DNA from: Sulfitobacter brevis
Lineage (GTDB): Bacteria > Pseudomonadota > Alphaproteobacteria > Rhodobacterales > Rhodobacteraceae
Assembly: GCF_900112755.1 (NCBI RefSeq)
Contig: NZ_FOMW01000004.1
Location: 266,882 to 330,881 of the forward strand
Direction of reading: 5' to 3'
DNA length: 64,000 nt
The notes below the pieces were generated by a model, which saw only the letters and a list, made by a program, of their open reading frames with translations, was not told the DNA's origin and ran no database searches. The translations under genes were made by a program, and so were the position numbers. Below, piece after piece: positions 43,337 to 51,884 of this stretch (position 1 is its first letter; each line of letters opens with the position of its first letter).

Positions 43337-45351
43337 TCCGCCGCGACCAGCCCGCGCCCTTTGAGCAAGGGCGCTACACCCGGCAAGCGGCCACGGAACG
43401 CGGTATACAGCTCTGCCGCGTCTCGGCTGCCACCGGTTGAGAGGATATTACGCTCCAGCGCGCGGGCCTGCTCTGGGTCGAACGGCCCGCCCGCCTCTGT
43501 GAAGGCTTCAAACGCGTCGGCGTCCATCACCTCGGACCACATGTAGCTGTAGTAGCCGCTGGAATAGCCGTCGCCGGAAAAGACATGAGCAAACTGCGGC
43601 GTGGCATGGCGCATACGGATCGCCGCGGGCATGCCAAGGTCGGCGAGCACCTCTGCCTGTCGCGCCATCGGATCTTGCGGCGCTGCACCGTCGTGAAAGT
43701 CGAGGTCAACCAAGGCCGACGCCAGATATTCCACAGTCTGGAAACCCATATCGAAATTCGCCGCACCCAGCACTTTGCCCAACATCTCTTGCGGCATCCG
43801 CGCGCCGGTTTTGGCGTGGGTGGCGTATTCGGCCAGCACCTCGGGAACCTCAAGCCAGTGCTCGTAGAGCTGGCTGGGCAGTTCCACGAAATCACGCGCC
43901 ACAGACGTGCCGCTGACGCTTTCATAGGTCACATCCGACAGCATCTGGTGCAGGGCGTGTCCGAACTCGTGAAACAAGGTGCGGGCATCGTCATATGACA
44001 GCAGCGCTGGATCGCCTTTGGCAAAGTTGCAGACGTTGATCACCACTGGCGCTTGCACCTGCGGAAACTTCGCCTGCCCGCGCATCGCCGAACACCAAGC
44101 GCCCGATCGCTTGGCGCTGCGAGCAAAATAATCACCGATGAACACCGCCACGTGCTTGCCATCGCGCGTTACCTCCCACGCACGGCAGTCGGGGTGGTAA
44201 AGCGGCACATCAAGGGGCGCGAAATTCAGACCGAAAAGCCGCGTGGCGCAGTCAAACGCCGCGTCAATCATCCGGTCCAACTGGAAGTACGGTTTCAACG
44301 CGGCTTCGTCGAGATCATGCTCGGCGCTGCGGCGCTGCTGCGCATAATAGCGCCAGTCCCACGGGGCGAGCGGTCCGTTGATGCCATCGCCCTGCATCAT
44401 CGCGGTGAGCACCTGTGCATCGGCATCGGCTTGACGCTTGGCAGGCTCCCAGACCTCCATCAACAAGGCACGCACGGCGCTTGCGGTGCCAGCCATCTCC
44501 GTCTCCAGCTTGAAGGCGGCGAAATTGATATAGCCTAATAATTTTGCCCGCTCCTCTCGCAGCGCCAAAGTTTCGGCAGCGATGGCGCGGTTATCGGTAT
44601 CGCCGCCATTCGCGCCGCGGGCCTCCCACGCGCGGAATGCCTTTTCACGCAGGTCGCGGCGGGGCGAGAATTGCAGGAACGGGACAATCAGCGACCGTGA
44701 CAGGGTAACAATCGGTGCATCTGCGCCAGTTTCTGCCCCTGCAGCGCGGGCCGTATCCACCACAAAATCCGGCAGCCCCTCAAGGTCTGCCTCAGACAGG
44801 GTCATGGACCATTCGCGCTCGTCCGCCAGCAGGTTTTGGGTGAACTGGGTGCCCAACACGGCAAGACGTGACTTGATTTCCTTCATGCGCCCCTCGCTTG
44901 CACCTTCAAGGGCCGCACCGGCACGCACAAAACCGCGATGGGTCAGCATCAGCACGCGGGCTTGCTCCTGTGTCAGATCAAGCCCGTCACGTGCCTCCCA
45001 GACCGCAGCAATGCGGGCAAAAAGCGCCTTGTTGCCCGAGATCGCCGAAGAATGCGCCGAAAGCATCGGGGAAAACTGACGCTGCAAATCCTGACGCTCA
45101 GGCGTGCTTTCGGCCCCTGCGAGCGTGAAAAAGACGCCCAAGACCTTATCAAGCAGGGCACCTGAGGCCTCTAGCGCCTCGATGGTATTGGCAAAATCTG
45201 GCGGAGCAGGATTGCCGGTAATCGCCTCGACTTCCGCGATTTGCGCCGCCATCGCCTGCTCGACCGCGGGCATGAAATCGGCATCAGAAATCTGGTCGAA
45301 CGGGGCAATGCCAAAGGGGGTATTCCACGGCTGAAGCAGGGGGTTGGTCAT
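43330..45351 (-). CDS. M3-family metallopeptidase (oligopeptidase A / dipeptidyl carboxypeptidase)
   Basis: A 673-residue zinc peptidase. The active site TLFHEFGHALHQMLSDV near residue 460 carries the HExxH motif, and the third ligand Glu is expected in SVSGTSVARDFVELPSQLYE. It starts MTNPLLQPWNTPFG at 45351 with a strong AAGGAG; an in-frame extension upstream lacks one. It degrades short peptides in the cytoplasm. PrlC and Dcp are both possible; the sequence alone does not separate them. Confidence 0.92.
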   Translation of the reverse strand: MTNPLLQPWNTPFGIAPFDQISDADFMPAVEQAMAAQIAEVEAITGNPAPPDFANTIEALEASGALLDKVLGVFFTLAGAESTPERQDLQRQFSPMLSAHSSAISGNKALFARIAAVWEARDGLDLTQEQARVLMLTHRGFVRAGAALEGASEGRMKEIKSRLAVLGTQFTQNLLADEREWSMTLSEADLEGLPDFVVDTARAAGAETGADAPIVTLSRSLIVPFLQFSPRRDLREKAFRAWEARGANGGDTDNRAIAAETLALREERAKLLGYINFAAFKLETEMAGTASAVRALLMEVWEPAKRQADADAQVLTAMMQGDGINGPLAPWDWRYYAQQRRSAEHDLDEAALKPYFQLDRMIDAAFDCATRLFGLNFAPLDVPLYHPDCRAWEVTRDGKHVAVFIGDYFARSAKRSGAWCSAMRGQAKFPQVQAPVVINVCNFAKGDPALLSYDDARTLFHEFGHALHQMLSDVTYESVSGTSVARDFVELPSQLYEHWLEVPEVLAEYATHAKTGARMPQEMLGKVLGAANFDMGFQTVEYLASALVDLDFHDGAAPQDPMARQAEVLADLGMPAAIRMRHATPQFAHVFSGDGYSSGYYSYMWSEVMDADAFEAFTEAGGPFDPEQARALERNILSTGGSRDAAELYTAFRGRLPGVAPLLKGRGLVAADQ

Positions 45352-45425
45352 GCAAGTCTCCTTTACAGGTGAAGCTAGGTGCCGCAGCGCGGCGATACAA
45401 CCAGTCGCACCGCACAGGCGGGCGA

Positions 45426-46472
45426 TCAGGCGGGTTTCGCGCTGCCGCAGACCGGACAATCAGCCCGTGGCGCGATAGAAATCTTGCGGCTTTCGCCGTA
45501 GAGCGCGTCATAGATCAGCATTTCGCCGCGCAAGACAGCGCCCGCGCCGGTCAACAGCTTGACCGCCTCGACCGCCATCATCGCGCCGACGACGCCGGGC
45601 AAGGGGCCAATTACGCCGGCCTCGGAGCAGGCAGGGGCCAGATGCGGCGCGGGGGCTTGGGGAAAAATGCACTGGTAACAGGGGGCACCGCGGGCGGGAT
45701 CAAAGACGCTCAACTGCCCCTCCCACTGGCTCAATGCGCCCGAAATCAGCGGCAGCCCCGCCGCGACGCAGCTGCGGTTCACCAGATAGCGGGTGTCGAA
45801 ATTATCGGTGCCATCCAGCACCAGATCGTACTCTGCAAATAACTCAGCGGCGATGTCAGCTGTCAGGCGACGGTGGTAGGGGCGCACGGTGACAAAGGGG
45901 TTTTGCGCCTCCATCTCGGATTGGGCGGAAAAGACTTTGGCCATACCGATACGGGCGTCTTTGTGGATCACCTGCCGTTGCAGGTTGGCCGCTTCGACCA
46001 CATCATCATCAATGATGCCGATTGTGCCGACGCCCGCCGCCGCGAGATACTGCAACGCAGGTGCGCCCAAGCCGCCTGCGCCGATCACCAGCACCCGCGC
46101 CTCTTTCAACGCCTTCTGCCCTGCCCCGCCGACTTCGCGCAGAACGATGTGGCGGGCATAGCGGTTAAGCTCGCTTTCGGAAAAAATGCCGGGCTTCTGT
46201 GGAGGCTTCGCAGAGTGTTCGGCGCGTTTGCGTAGCGCACCAAGGACGGCGCGGTAGCCCAGCACAACAAGCACCGCGCGGCCAATCAGCAGCCATAATG
46301 CCGCGCTTTCGCCCGTCGCCGCGCGCAAAGGGTGGCCGTCAGGAAGCGCCAGATGAATTGCCAAGACTGTCGCGAAGAGCAGCCCCAGAAACCCCAGCCG
46401 AACGCCCTTGGGCGCATCCAGAAATCTGCCGCCAAACCAGATTGCAGCGGCCATCGTCAGTACCAGCAACAT
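45426..46472 (-). CDS. ThiF/MoeB-family adenylyltransferase with N-terminal membrane segments
   Basis: The 348-residue protein has three hydrophobic stretches in its first 80 residues (LLVLTMAAAIWFGG, LGFLGLLFATVLAIHLAL, WLLIGRAVLVVLGYRAVL), then a complete E1-like domain. RHIVLREVGGAGQKALKEA opens it, with the ATP loop VLVIGAGGLGAPALQYLAAA, Asp in GTDNFDTRYLVN, and zinc Cys pairs in PCYQCIF and DCPVCGSA. MoeB/ThiF enzymes adenylate a sulfur-carrier protein. The membrane extension is unusual for MoeB and would place the enzyme at the inner membrane. The start overlaps the dut stop (TGATG). Confidence 0.85.
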   Translation of the reverse strand: MLLVLTMAAAIWFGGRFLDAPKGVRLGFLGLLFATVLAIHLALPDGHPLRAATGESAALWLLIGRAVLVVLGYRAVLGALRKRAEHSAKPPQKPGIFSESELNRYARHIVLREVGGAGQKALKEARVLVIGAGGLGAPALQYLAAAGVGTIGIIDDDVVEAANLQRQVIHKDARIGMAKVFSAQSEMEAQNPFVTVRPYHRRLTADIAAELFAEYDLVLDGTDNFDTRYLVNRSCVAAGLPLISGALSQWEGQLSVFDPARGAPCYQCIFPQAPAPHLAPACSEAGVIGPLPGVVGAMMAVEAVKLLTGAGAVLRGEMLIYDALYGESRKISIAPRADCPVCGSAKPA

Positions 46473-46927
46473 CAGCTTGCTCCGGTTGAGCCGAAGCCGC
46501 CGCTGCCGCGCGTCGTTTGCCCCAAGTCCTGCGCAAGTTCAAATTTCGCCTGAACCACGGGGGCGGCGACCATCTGTGCGATGCGCATGCCATGAGTGAC
46601 CTCGAACTCAGTCGTAGCGGTGTTAAGTACGATCACCCCGACCACGCCGCGATAATCGCTGTCGATGGTACCGGGGCTGTTGGCCAAGGTCACGCCATGC
46701 TTGAGCGCGAGGCCCGAGCGCGGCCTGATCTGTACCTCGAAACCGGGCGGAATTTCCATATGCAGCCCTGTCGAGATCAGTGCCCGCGCACCAGCGGCGA
46801 TTGTTACCGTCCCTGCTGGCAGGTTGGCGCGCAGATCGGCACCGGCGGCTTGGGCTGTTTCATAACGCGGCAGCCCCAACGTGGCATCCGCGCCCTCGGC
46901 CCAGCGCAGCTTGATCATCACCGTCAT
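46472..46927 (-). CDS. dut: dUTP diphosphatase
   Basis: A 151-residue dUTPase. All five motifs are visible: AGADLRANL, IRPRSGLALKHGV, NSPGTIDSDYRG, GMRIAQMV and the C-terminal RGSGGFGSTG. It hydrolyses dUTP to dUMP, keeping uracil out of DNA and feeding thymidylate synthesis. The ATG at 46927 overlaps the coaBC stop (ATGA); an ATG three codons later (46918) is an alternative start. Together with coaBC upstream it is a common pair in this group. Confidence 0.95.
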   Translation of the reverse strand: MTVMIKLRWAEGADATLGLPRYETAQAAGADLRANLPAGTVTIAAGARALISTGLHMEIPPGFEVQIRPRSGLALKHGVTLANSPGTIDSDYRGVVGVIVLNTATTEFEVTHGMRIAQMVAAPVVQAKFELAQDLGQTTRGSGGFGSTGAS

Positions 46928-48117
46928 GTCAGACGCGCCGCGATACGCTGCGCCAATTGCCGCGCCACGGCGTCCTTGTCCATGCGCGGCCAGTCTTCTG
47001 CACCCGCCTCGGTGATCAGCGTCACGGCGTTCTCGCGGCCCCCCATGATGCCCGTCGCCGGTGAGACATCATTAGCGACAATCCAGTCACAGCCCTTGCG
47101 CAGAAGTTTCGCCGTGGCGTTTTCTATCACATCATCGGTCTCGGCGGCGAACCCGATGACCAGCGCCGGACGCTCTGCCTTGCGCTGGCTGACTGTTCTC
47201 AGGATGTCGGGGTTTTCCGCAAATTCCAGTACCGGCATCCCGTCTTTCGATTTCTTGAGCTTGCGGTCACTGGCAGAACTCACCCGCCAATCGGCTACCG
47301 CAGCGGCAAAGATCGCCGCATCGGCAGGCAGCGCGCTCTCCACCGCCTCCAGCATCTGCTGCGCGGTCTGGACGCGGATCACCTCGGCTCCTTGCGGCGC
47401 TGCAGCATCCGCCGGACCCGTCACAAACACCACCTTAGCGCCCAGCGCCAGCAGCGCGCGGCCAATGGCGGTGCCTTGCGTGCCCGAAGAGCGGTTGGCG
47501 ATGTATCGCACCGGATCAATCGGCTCATGGGTCGGGCCGGAAGTCACGAGAATGCGCTTGCCCTTCAATGGGCCGTCAGAAAGCTGTGCCTCGATCGCGG
47601 CAACAATCTCCAACGGCTCAGCCATGCGGCCGGGGCCGAATTCACCACAGGCCATGTCCCCGTCATTAGGGCCGACAACCAAGATGCCATCGCCTTGCAG
47701 AGTGGTCAGATTGCGCTGGGTCGCGATGTGCTGCCACATCCGCACGTTCATCGCAGGCGCGATCATCACGGGCGTATCGGTCGCCAACAGTAAGGTCGAG
47801 GCAAGATCGTTGGCTTGGCCCTGCGCCATCTTGGCCATCAGGTCCGCCGTAGCGGGGGCTACGACAACAAGGTCGGCGACACGGCTCAGCTGGATATGTC
47901 CCATCTCTGCCTCATCGCCGAGGTCGAATAGATCACGGTAAACCTTGTTACCCGCCAAGGCCGCGACTGACAAAGGTGTCACGAACTCCTCGCCCGCTTT
48001 GGTCAGCACAGGGGTCACCACGGCCCCGCGCCCGCGCAACCGCCGGATCAGGTCCAAGGTTTTGAATGCGGCAATGCCGCCGCCAATGATCAGCAAAATA
48101 TGCTTGCCTGCCAACAT
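46924..48117 (-). CDS. coaBC: Bifunctional phosphopantothenoylcysteine decarboxylase / synthetase
   Basis: A 397-residue coenzyme A biosynthesis enzyme. The N-terminal flavin-dependent CoaC part has HILLIIGGGIAAFKTLDLIR, PAMNVRMWQHIA and the GDMACGEFGPGRM loop with its catalytic Cys. The C-terminal CoaB part starts near residue 185 with RILVTSGPTHEPIDPVRYIA and includes KDGMPVLEFAENPDIL. It joins phosphopantothenate to cysteine and decarboxylates the product. I chose the ATG at 48117 (MLAGKHILL); a start nine codons upstream is possible. Confidence 0.95.
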   Translation of the reverse strand: MLAGKHILLIIGGGIAAFKTLDLIRRLRGRGAVVTPVLTKAGEEFVTPLSVAALAGNKVYRDLFDLGDEAEMGHIQLSRVADLVVVAPATADLMAKMAQGQANDLASTLLLATDTPVMIAPAMNVRMWQHIATQRNLTTLQGDGILVVGPNDGDMACGEFGPGRMAEPLEIVAAIEAQLSDGPLKGKRILVTSGPTHEPIDPVRYIANRSSGTQGTAIGRALLALGAKVVFVTGPADAAAPQGAEVIRVQTAQQMLEAVESALPADAAIFAAAVADWRVSSASDRKLKKSKDGMPVLEFAENPDILRTVSQRKAERPALVIGFAAETDDVIENATAKLLRKGCDWIVANDVSPATGIMGGRENAVTLITEAGAEDWPRMDKDAVARQLAQRIAARLT

Positions 48118-48187
48118 GATACGCCCTTGCCTGCCCTGTTTCACGCACGATCATAAGACCAGCCGCGCCGATCTGCCAGCCCTGCCG

Positions 48188-48988
48188 CTATTTGGTGAAG
48201 GCAAGGCAGGGATCAGGCCGCTCCACAGCTGCGGCTTGCGTCAGGATCAGGTCGGCTTCGCCCTCTGGCGGCTCCCCGTCTTCACCCTGCAAAATCGTGA
48301 AGACACGCAGATCGGGGCGGATGCCGTGCAATTGCCTTGGCACGCCCCAATCAGCGCGGGCATGGCCATTTCCGGTGATCACGATCACTGGGCCTCCAGT
48401 CTGATCGAACGCCTGCATCGCGACCTGCGCCAGACGCGCATCCCGCAGCCGCTGGATGTCGACCATGGCGGGAAGCACGTCCTCAGGCAATGCACCACAG
48501 TGGGCTTTGCGCTGCAGATCAATCCGGCTGTCGTACTCGTCCGGCGCGAGCGTTTCGGTCAGGTCATAGTCAGCAGCACCCGCCCCGAACGCTACCGTTA
48601 TTCCATCTGCCATCGCATTGCGGGCAGTTTCACGTGGCACAGCCGCCCCGAATATCACCGCCTCCGCGCCGGCCCGGAAAATCGGGTAATACATCGAAAA
48701 ATCGGGCCAGCCCGAAGCATTCCAGCCCAGCGCTGCCTCAAGCGCGGCCTCGTCTTGCGCCAGTTCAGGACTGACCCGCTTCGCCTGCTCCGGAGTGAGC
48801 ATTTCGAAGACGATGGCGGCAGCGGGTTCGGAGAGCAGCGCTTGCTGCAGGTGATGTTCTGGGTTGTCGTGGATCTCTCCGATGACAACGATATCTGCCG
48901 CTGCAATTTGCGGCAGAACGGCAAGCGGCACGTCAGCCAATGCCGACGTGCCGCTTAAACTTAATAAAAGGGCCGAGAATATCTTCAC
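48188..48988 (-). CDS. ChaN-family exported protein
   Basis: A 266-residue protein with a signal peptide (MKIFSALLLSLSGTSALAD) and a ChaN/Tiki-type domain: VVIGEIHDNPEHHLQQALLS (the GExHxxxxHH signature), IVFEMLTPEQAKRV and the C-terminal IVITGNGHARADWGVPRQL. ChaN proteins bind haem and are linked to iron uptake; Tiki relatives are metalloproteases. The start is GTG, overlapping the TGA of rpoH (GTGA), so translation is coupled to the sigma factor gene. Confidence 0.85.
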   Translation of the reverse strand: MKIFSALLLSLSGTSALADVPLAVLPQIAAADIVVIGEIHDNPEHHLQQALLSEPAAAIVFEMLTPEQAKRVSPELAQDEAALEAALGWNASGWPDFSMYYPIFRAGAEAVIFGAAVPRETARNAMADGITVAFGAGAADYDLTETLAPDEYDSRIDLQRKAHCGALPEDVLPAMVDIQRLRDARLAQVAMQAFDQTGGPVIVITGNGHARADWGVPRQLHGIRPDLRVFTILQGEDGEPPEGEADLILTQAAAVERPDPCLAFTK

Positions 48989-49863
48989 ATCAGGAAGTAT
49001 AGAACTTCTTTGGACTGACCTTCCAATGATTTGCGCATTTTGCCAAAAGCGGCGGCTTCAAGCTGGCGCACGCGCTCCTTGCTCAGTTTCAACTCCTCGC
49101 CGAGGCTCTCCAGCGTCCGAGGTTGATCGCGCAACTTGCGCTCACGCACGATGAATTGTTCACGGTCGTTCAGCTCCCGCATCGCGGCCAACAGCCATGC
49201 ACGTAATTGCGCGGTATCATGGGACTCTTCCACGCGCTCTGCCGCTTGAGTGCTGTCATCCACCAGCGCGTCGATCCACTCGCGGCCCTCGTCCTCGGCA
49301 GACTGGGTGGCGTTCAATGAATAGTCGGAGCCTGACAGTCGCCCTTCCATCATCTCAACGTCATGCAATGGCACGCCAATCTCGGTCGAGATCATCTGGC
49401 GCAACTGGTGCCGGTCCAGCGTCGCCCCTGTCGAGGCGGCTTCACGCTCCAGCCGTGCCTGAACGCGGCGCATGTTGAAAAACAGTGATTTCTGCGAGGA
49501 AGTCGATCCTGTCCGGACCATAGACCAGTTGCGCATCACATGGTCCTGGATGCTCGCCTTGATCCACCAGACTGCATAGGTCGAAAACCGCACGCCGCGA
49601 TCAGGGTCGAACTTATCGGCAGCCTTCATCAACCCCAGACCCGCTTCCTGAATCAGGTCGTTCATTGGCGCGCCGTAGCGCTTGAATTTGGAGGCCATCG
49701 AGATCGCCAGCCGCATATAGGCGGTGATCAAACGATGCAGAGCGGCTTCGTCGCGCTGGTCGCGCCAAGCGTACGCCAGCGTGAGTTCGGTTTCGGCATC
49801 CAGAAGCTCAGCTTTCATAGCTGTTCTGGTGAGTGAGAAGTCATGCGCTGTCTGCAAAGTCAT
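48985..49863 (-). CDS. rpoH2: RNA polymerase sigma-32 factor, RpoHII type
   Basis: A 292-residue sigma-70-family protein. Region 2 is MRLAISMASKFKRYGAPMND with the -10 recognition part VRFSTYAVWWIKASIQDHVM. The RpoH box QKSLFFNMRRVQARL near residue 125 marks it as a heat-shock sigma factor. Region 4 is RTLESLGEELKLSKERVRQL. Alphaproteobacteria often carry two copies; this shorter, divergent one resembles RpoHII, which acts with the oxidative-stress (singlet oxygen) response in Rhodobacter. The ATG at 49863 was preferred to one ten codons upstream. Confidence 0.9.
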   Translation of the reverse strand: MTLQTAHDFSLTRTAMKAELLDAETELTLAYAWRDQRDEAALHRLITAYMRLAISMASKFKRYGAPMNDLIQEAGLGLMKAADKFDPDRGVRFSTYAVWWIKASIQDHVMRNWSMVRTGSTSSQKSLFFNMRRVQARLEREAASTGATLDRHQLRQMISTEIGVPLHDVEMMEGRLSGSDYSLNATQSAEDEGREWIDALVDDSTQAAERVEESHDTAQLRAWLLAAMRELNDREQFIVRERKLRDQPRTLESLGEELKLSKERVRQLEAAAFGKMRKSLEGQSKEVLYFLM

Positions 49864-49959
49864 TGAGTGGTATCCCCTGAACCTTGAGCACATCTTGTGA
49901 TGCGCTGTTGATAAGGATACGCCTCAGACAGCGCTTTAGTTCATAAGTTGGGGAAATAA

Positions 49960-50481
49960 ATGTTGCCTAAGGGGACATTCGTTCTAGGCGGGGCCGCCTC
50001 TGGAAAATCCGTGTGGGCGGAAAAACTTATTGAATCTACAGACTTAGAATTGTTCTATTTGGCCACGGGACGGGTGCTTGATGATGAGGTAAAAAGCCGC
50101 GTTAAAATCCATCGCGACCGCCGCATTGCGCGCTGGCAGACGGTTGAAGAGCCGTTGGACCTTGCGGAGGCCCTCTCAAAACTCGCGCCACATCAGGCGG
50201 TATTGATCGACTGTGCGACGATGTGGCTCTCCAACCACCTGATGGAGGGCTCTGATCTTGGCACGGCGCAACGCGAATTGCTCTCTGCGTTGCAGATTTG
50301 TGCCGCGCCTTGGGTGATCGTGTCGAACGAGGTCGGTCAGGGCATCGTGCCCGACAACAAGCTCGCCCGCCAGTTTCGGGAGGCGCAGGGGCGCTTGAAC
50401 ATTGCCCTTGCGGGTCATGCCGATCTGGCAGTTCAGGTGATCGCCGGACTGCCGCAGGTTTTGAAGGGAGAGCTTCGATGA
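49960..50481 (+). CDS. cobU: Adenosylcobinamide kinase / guanylyltransferase
   Basis: A 173-residue P-loop enzyme of normal length (GTFVLGGAASGKSVWAEKLI at residue 5). It also shows YLATGRVLDDEVKSRVKIHR with the guanylylated His, and WVIVSNEVGQGIVPDNKLAR. It phosphorylates adenosylcobinamide and adds GMP, a late step of cobalamin assembly. It overlaps the next gene by 4 nt. No other cob genes are in the window, so the main cluster is elsewhere. Confidence 0.94.
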   Translation: MLPKGTFVLGGAASGKSVWAEKLIESTDLELFYLATGRVLDDEVKSRVKIHRDRRIARWQTVEEPLDLAEALSKLAPHQAVLIDCATMWLSNHLMEGSDLGTAQRELLSALQICAAPWVIVSNEVGQGIVPDNKLARQFREAQGRLNIALAGHADLAVQVIAGLPQVLKGELR

Positions 50482-51059
50482 CAGTGTGGCACTGGATCAG
50501 GCACGGGCCGACCCAAGAGAAAGCCTTTGTCGGCTGGCGTGATGTTCCTGCCGATCTGTCCGATACCGCCCAGATCGCGCGGCTTTCTGCACACCTGCCG
50601 CAGAACGCGCTCATGGTGGCCTCCGATCTGATCCGCGCCAGCGCCACAGCGGGTGCTTTGGCGCATCCCGCGCGGCGCCGCCTTGCCGACGACCCCCGCC
50701 TACGGGAATTCAATCTCGGATTGTGGGACGGGATGGTCTTTGCCGATGTCGCGGCGCGGGACCCCGACCTGTCGCGGGCCTATTGGGAAAATCCCGGTGA
50801 CATCGCGCCGCCCGAGGGTGAGAGCTGGAACCAAGCATCATCGCGGGTCAATACCGCGGTGGATGAAATGAGCGCAGCCCATCCCGACGGTCATATTATT
50901 GCCGTGGCCCATATCGGTGTGATCCTCACGCAGGTGCAACGCGCCAGCGGCAGTACGGCGAAGGAGGCGCTGTCGCATTTCATCGACAATCTGTCCGTCA
51001 CCACCGTGATCTTTGACGCAGGCGTCTGGCGGGCCAAGGCAATCAATCACCTTCCGTGA
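50478..51059 (+). CDS. Histidine phosphatase family protein (possible alpha-ribazole phosphatase)
   Basis: A 193-residue phosphoglycerate-mutase-type phosphatase. The phosphorylated His is in TVWHWIRHGPTQEKAF, the acid/Arg region DPRLREFNLGLWDGMVFADV and the second His in IAVAHIGVILTQV. Its ATG overlaps the cobU stop (ATGA). CobC removes the phosphate from alpha-ribazole phosphate in the same pathway, so the gene order suggests that role; the family is too broad to prove it by sequence. Confidence 0.82.
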   Translation: MTVWHWIRHGPTQEKAFVGWRDVPADLSDTAQIARLSAHLPQNALMVASDLIRASATAGALAHPARRRLADDPRLREFNLGLWDGMVFADVAARDPDLSRAYWENPGDIAPPEGESWNQASSRVNTAVDEMSAAHPDGHIIAVAHIGVILTQVQRASGSTAKEALSHFIDNLSVTTVIFDAGVWRAKAINHLP

Positions 51060-51119
51060 TGGGTGTTTGCACAAATTGTCGATTGCGGTGACGCCGGTTT
51101 CTTGGCTAGCCTGCGGCCT

Positions 51120-51806
51120 ATGACATATGATCTTTTTATCGGCGACCGGACGTTTTCGAGCTGGTCCATGCGCGGCTGGTTGATGCTTGAGAAGTTCGGC
51201 ATCAGCCATCGCACTCATTTGGTTGGCCTCTACGCAGGCACTATGGCGCAGGAGCTAGCAGCCATTGCGCCCGCGCGTCTGGTCCCCGCCTTACGCACGC
51301 CCGAAGGCACCGTTGTCGGGGAAACCATGGCGATTGCCGATACGCTGGCCGAGCGGCACCCCGATCTGGCGATGTGGCCACGTGACCCCGCCGCCCGCGC
51401 CACCGCACGTTGGCTGAGCGCCGAGATGGCCAGCGGGTTTTCGGCCCTGCGGGGTAACTGCCCGATGCAATTGCAGCATGTGAATACCGGTTTTGCCGCA
51501 AATGACGCGACACTCGCCGATTTGCACCGGATCGAAGAGCTTTGGGCCCATGCTGCGACCCTGCGCGACACAAAGGGGCCTTGGCTGTTTGGCGAATACT
51601 CACTAGCCGATGCCTTCTATGCGCCGGTCTGCGCACGGATTGTCGGATATGACCTGCCAGTGTCCACCACCGCGCGCCGCTATTGCGACACCACCATCGC
51701 CGATCCCGCTTTCAAAGCATGGCGCGCGGAAGGTTTGAAGGTCACTTACGATCCCTTCCCCTATATGTCGGGCACAGGCACGGCACCTTGGCCCAAGGCC
51801 GACTGA
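51120..51806 (+). CDS. Glutathione S-transferase family protein
   Basis: A 228-residue GST. It starts MTYDLFIGDRTFSSWSMRGW with the catalytic Ser region SSWSMRG, the glutathione site ALRTPEGTVVGETMAIADTL and the C-terminal WLFGEYSLADAFYAPVC. The style is that of the zeta/maleylacetoacetate-isomerase-like bacterial GSTs. The substrate is unknown. I chose the ATG at 51120; 19 more codons upstream have no ribosome site. Confidence 0.88.
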   Translation: MTYDLFIGDRTFSSWSMRGWLMLEKFGISHRTHLVGLYAGTMAQELAAIAPARLVPALRTPEGTVVGETMAIADTLAERHPDLAMWPRDPAARATARWLSAEMASGFSALRGNCPMQLQHVNTGFAANDATLADLHRIEELWAHAATLRDTKGPWLFGEYSLADAFYAPVCARIVGYDLPVSTTARRYCDTTIADPAFKAWRAEGLKVTYDPFPYMSGTGTAPWPKAD

Positions 51807-51884
51807 TCCGCCCGACGATACGGACACGTTAACCTTTCATCAATCATGGCCCCCTACTCATTAACCACAATGTAGGGGGCTGGG

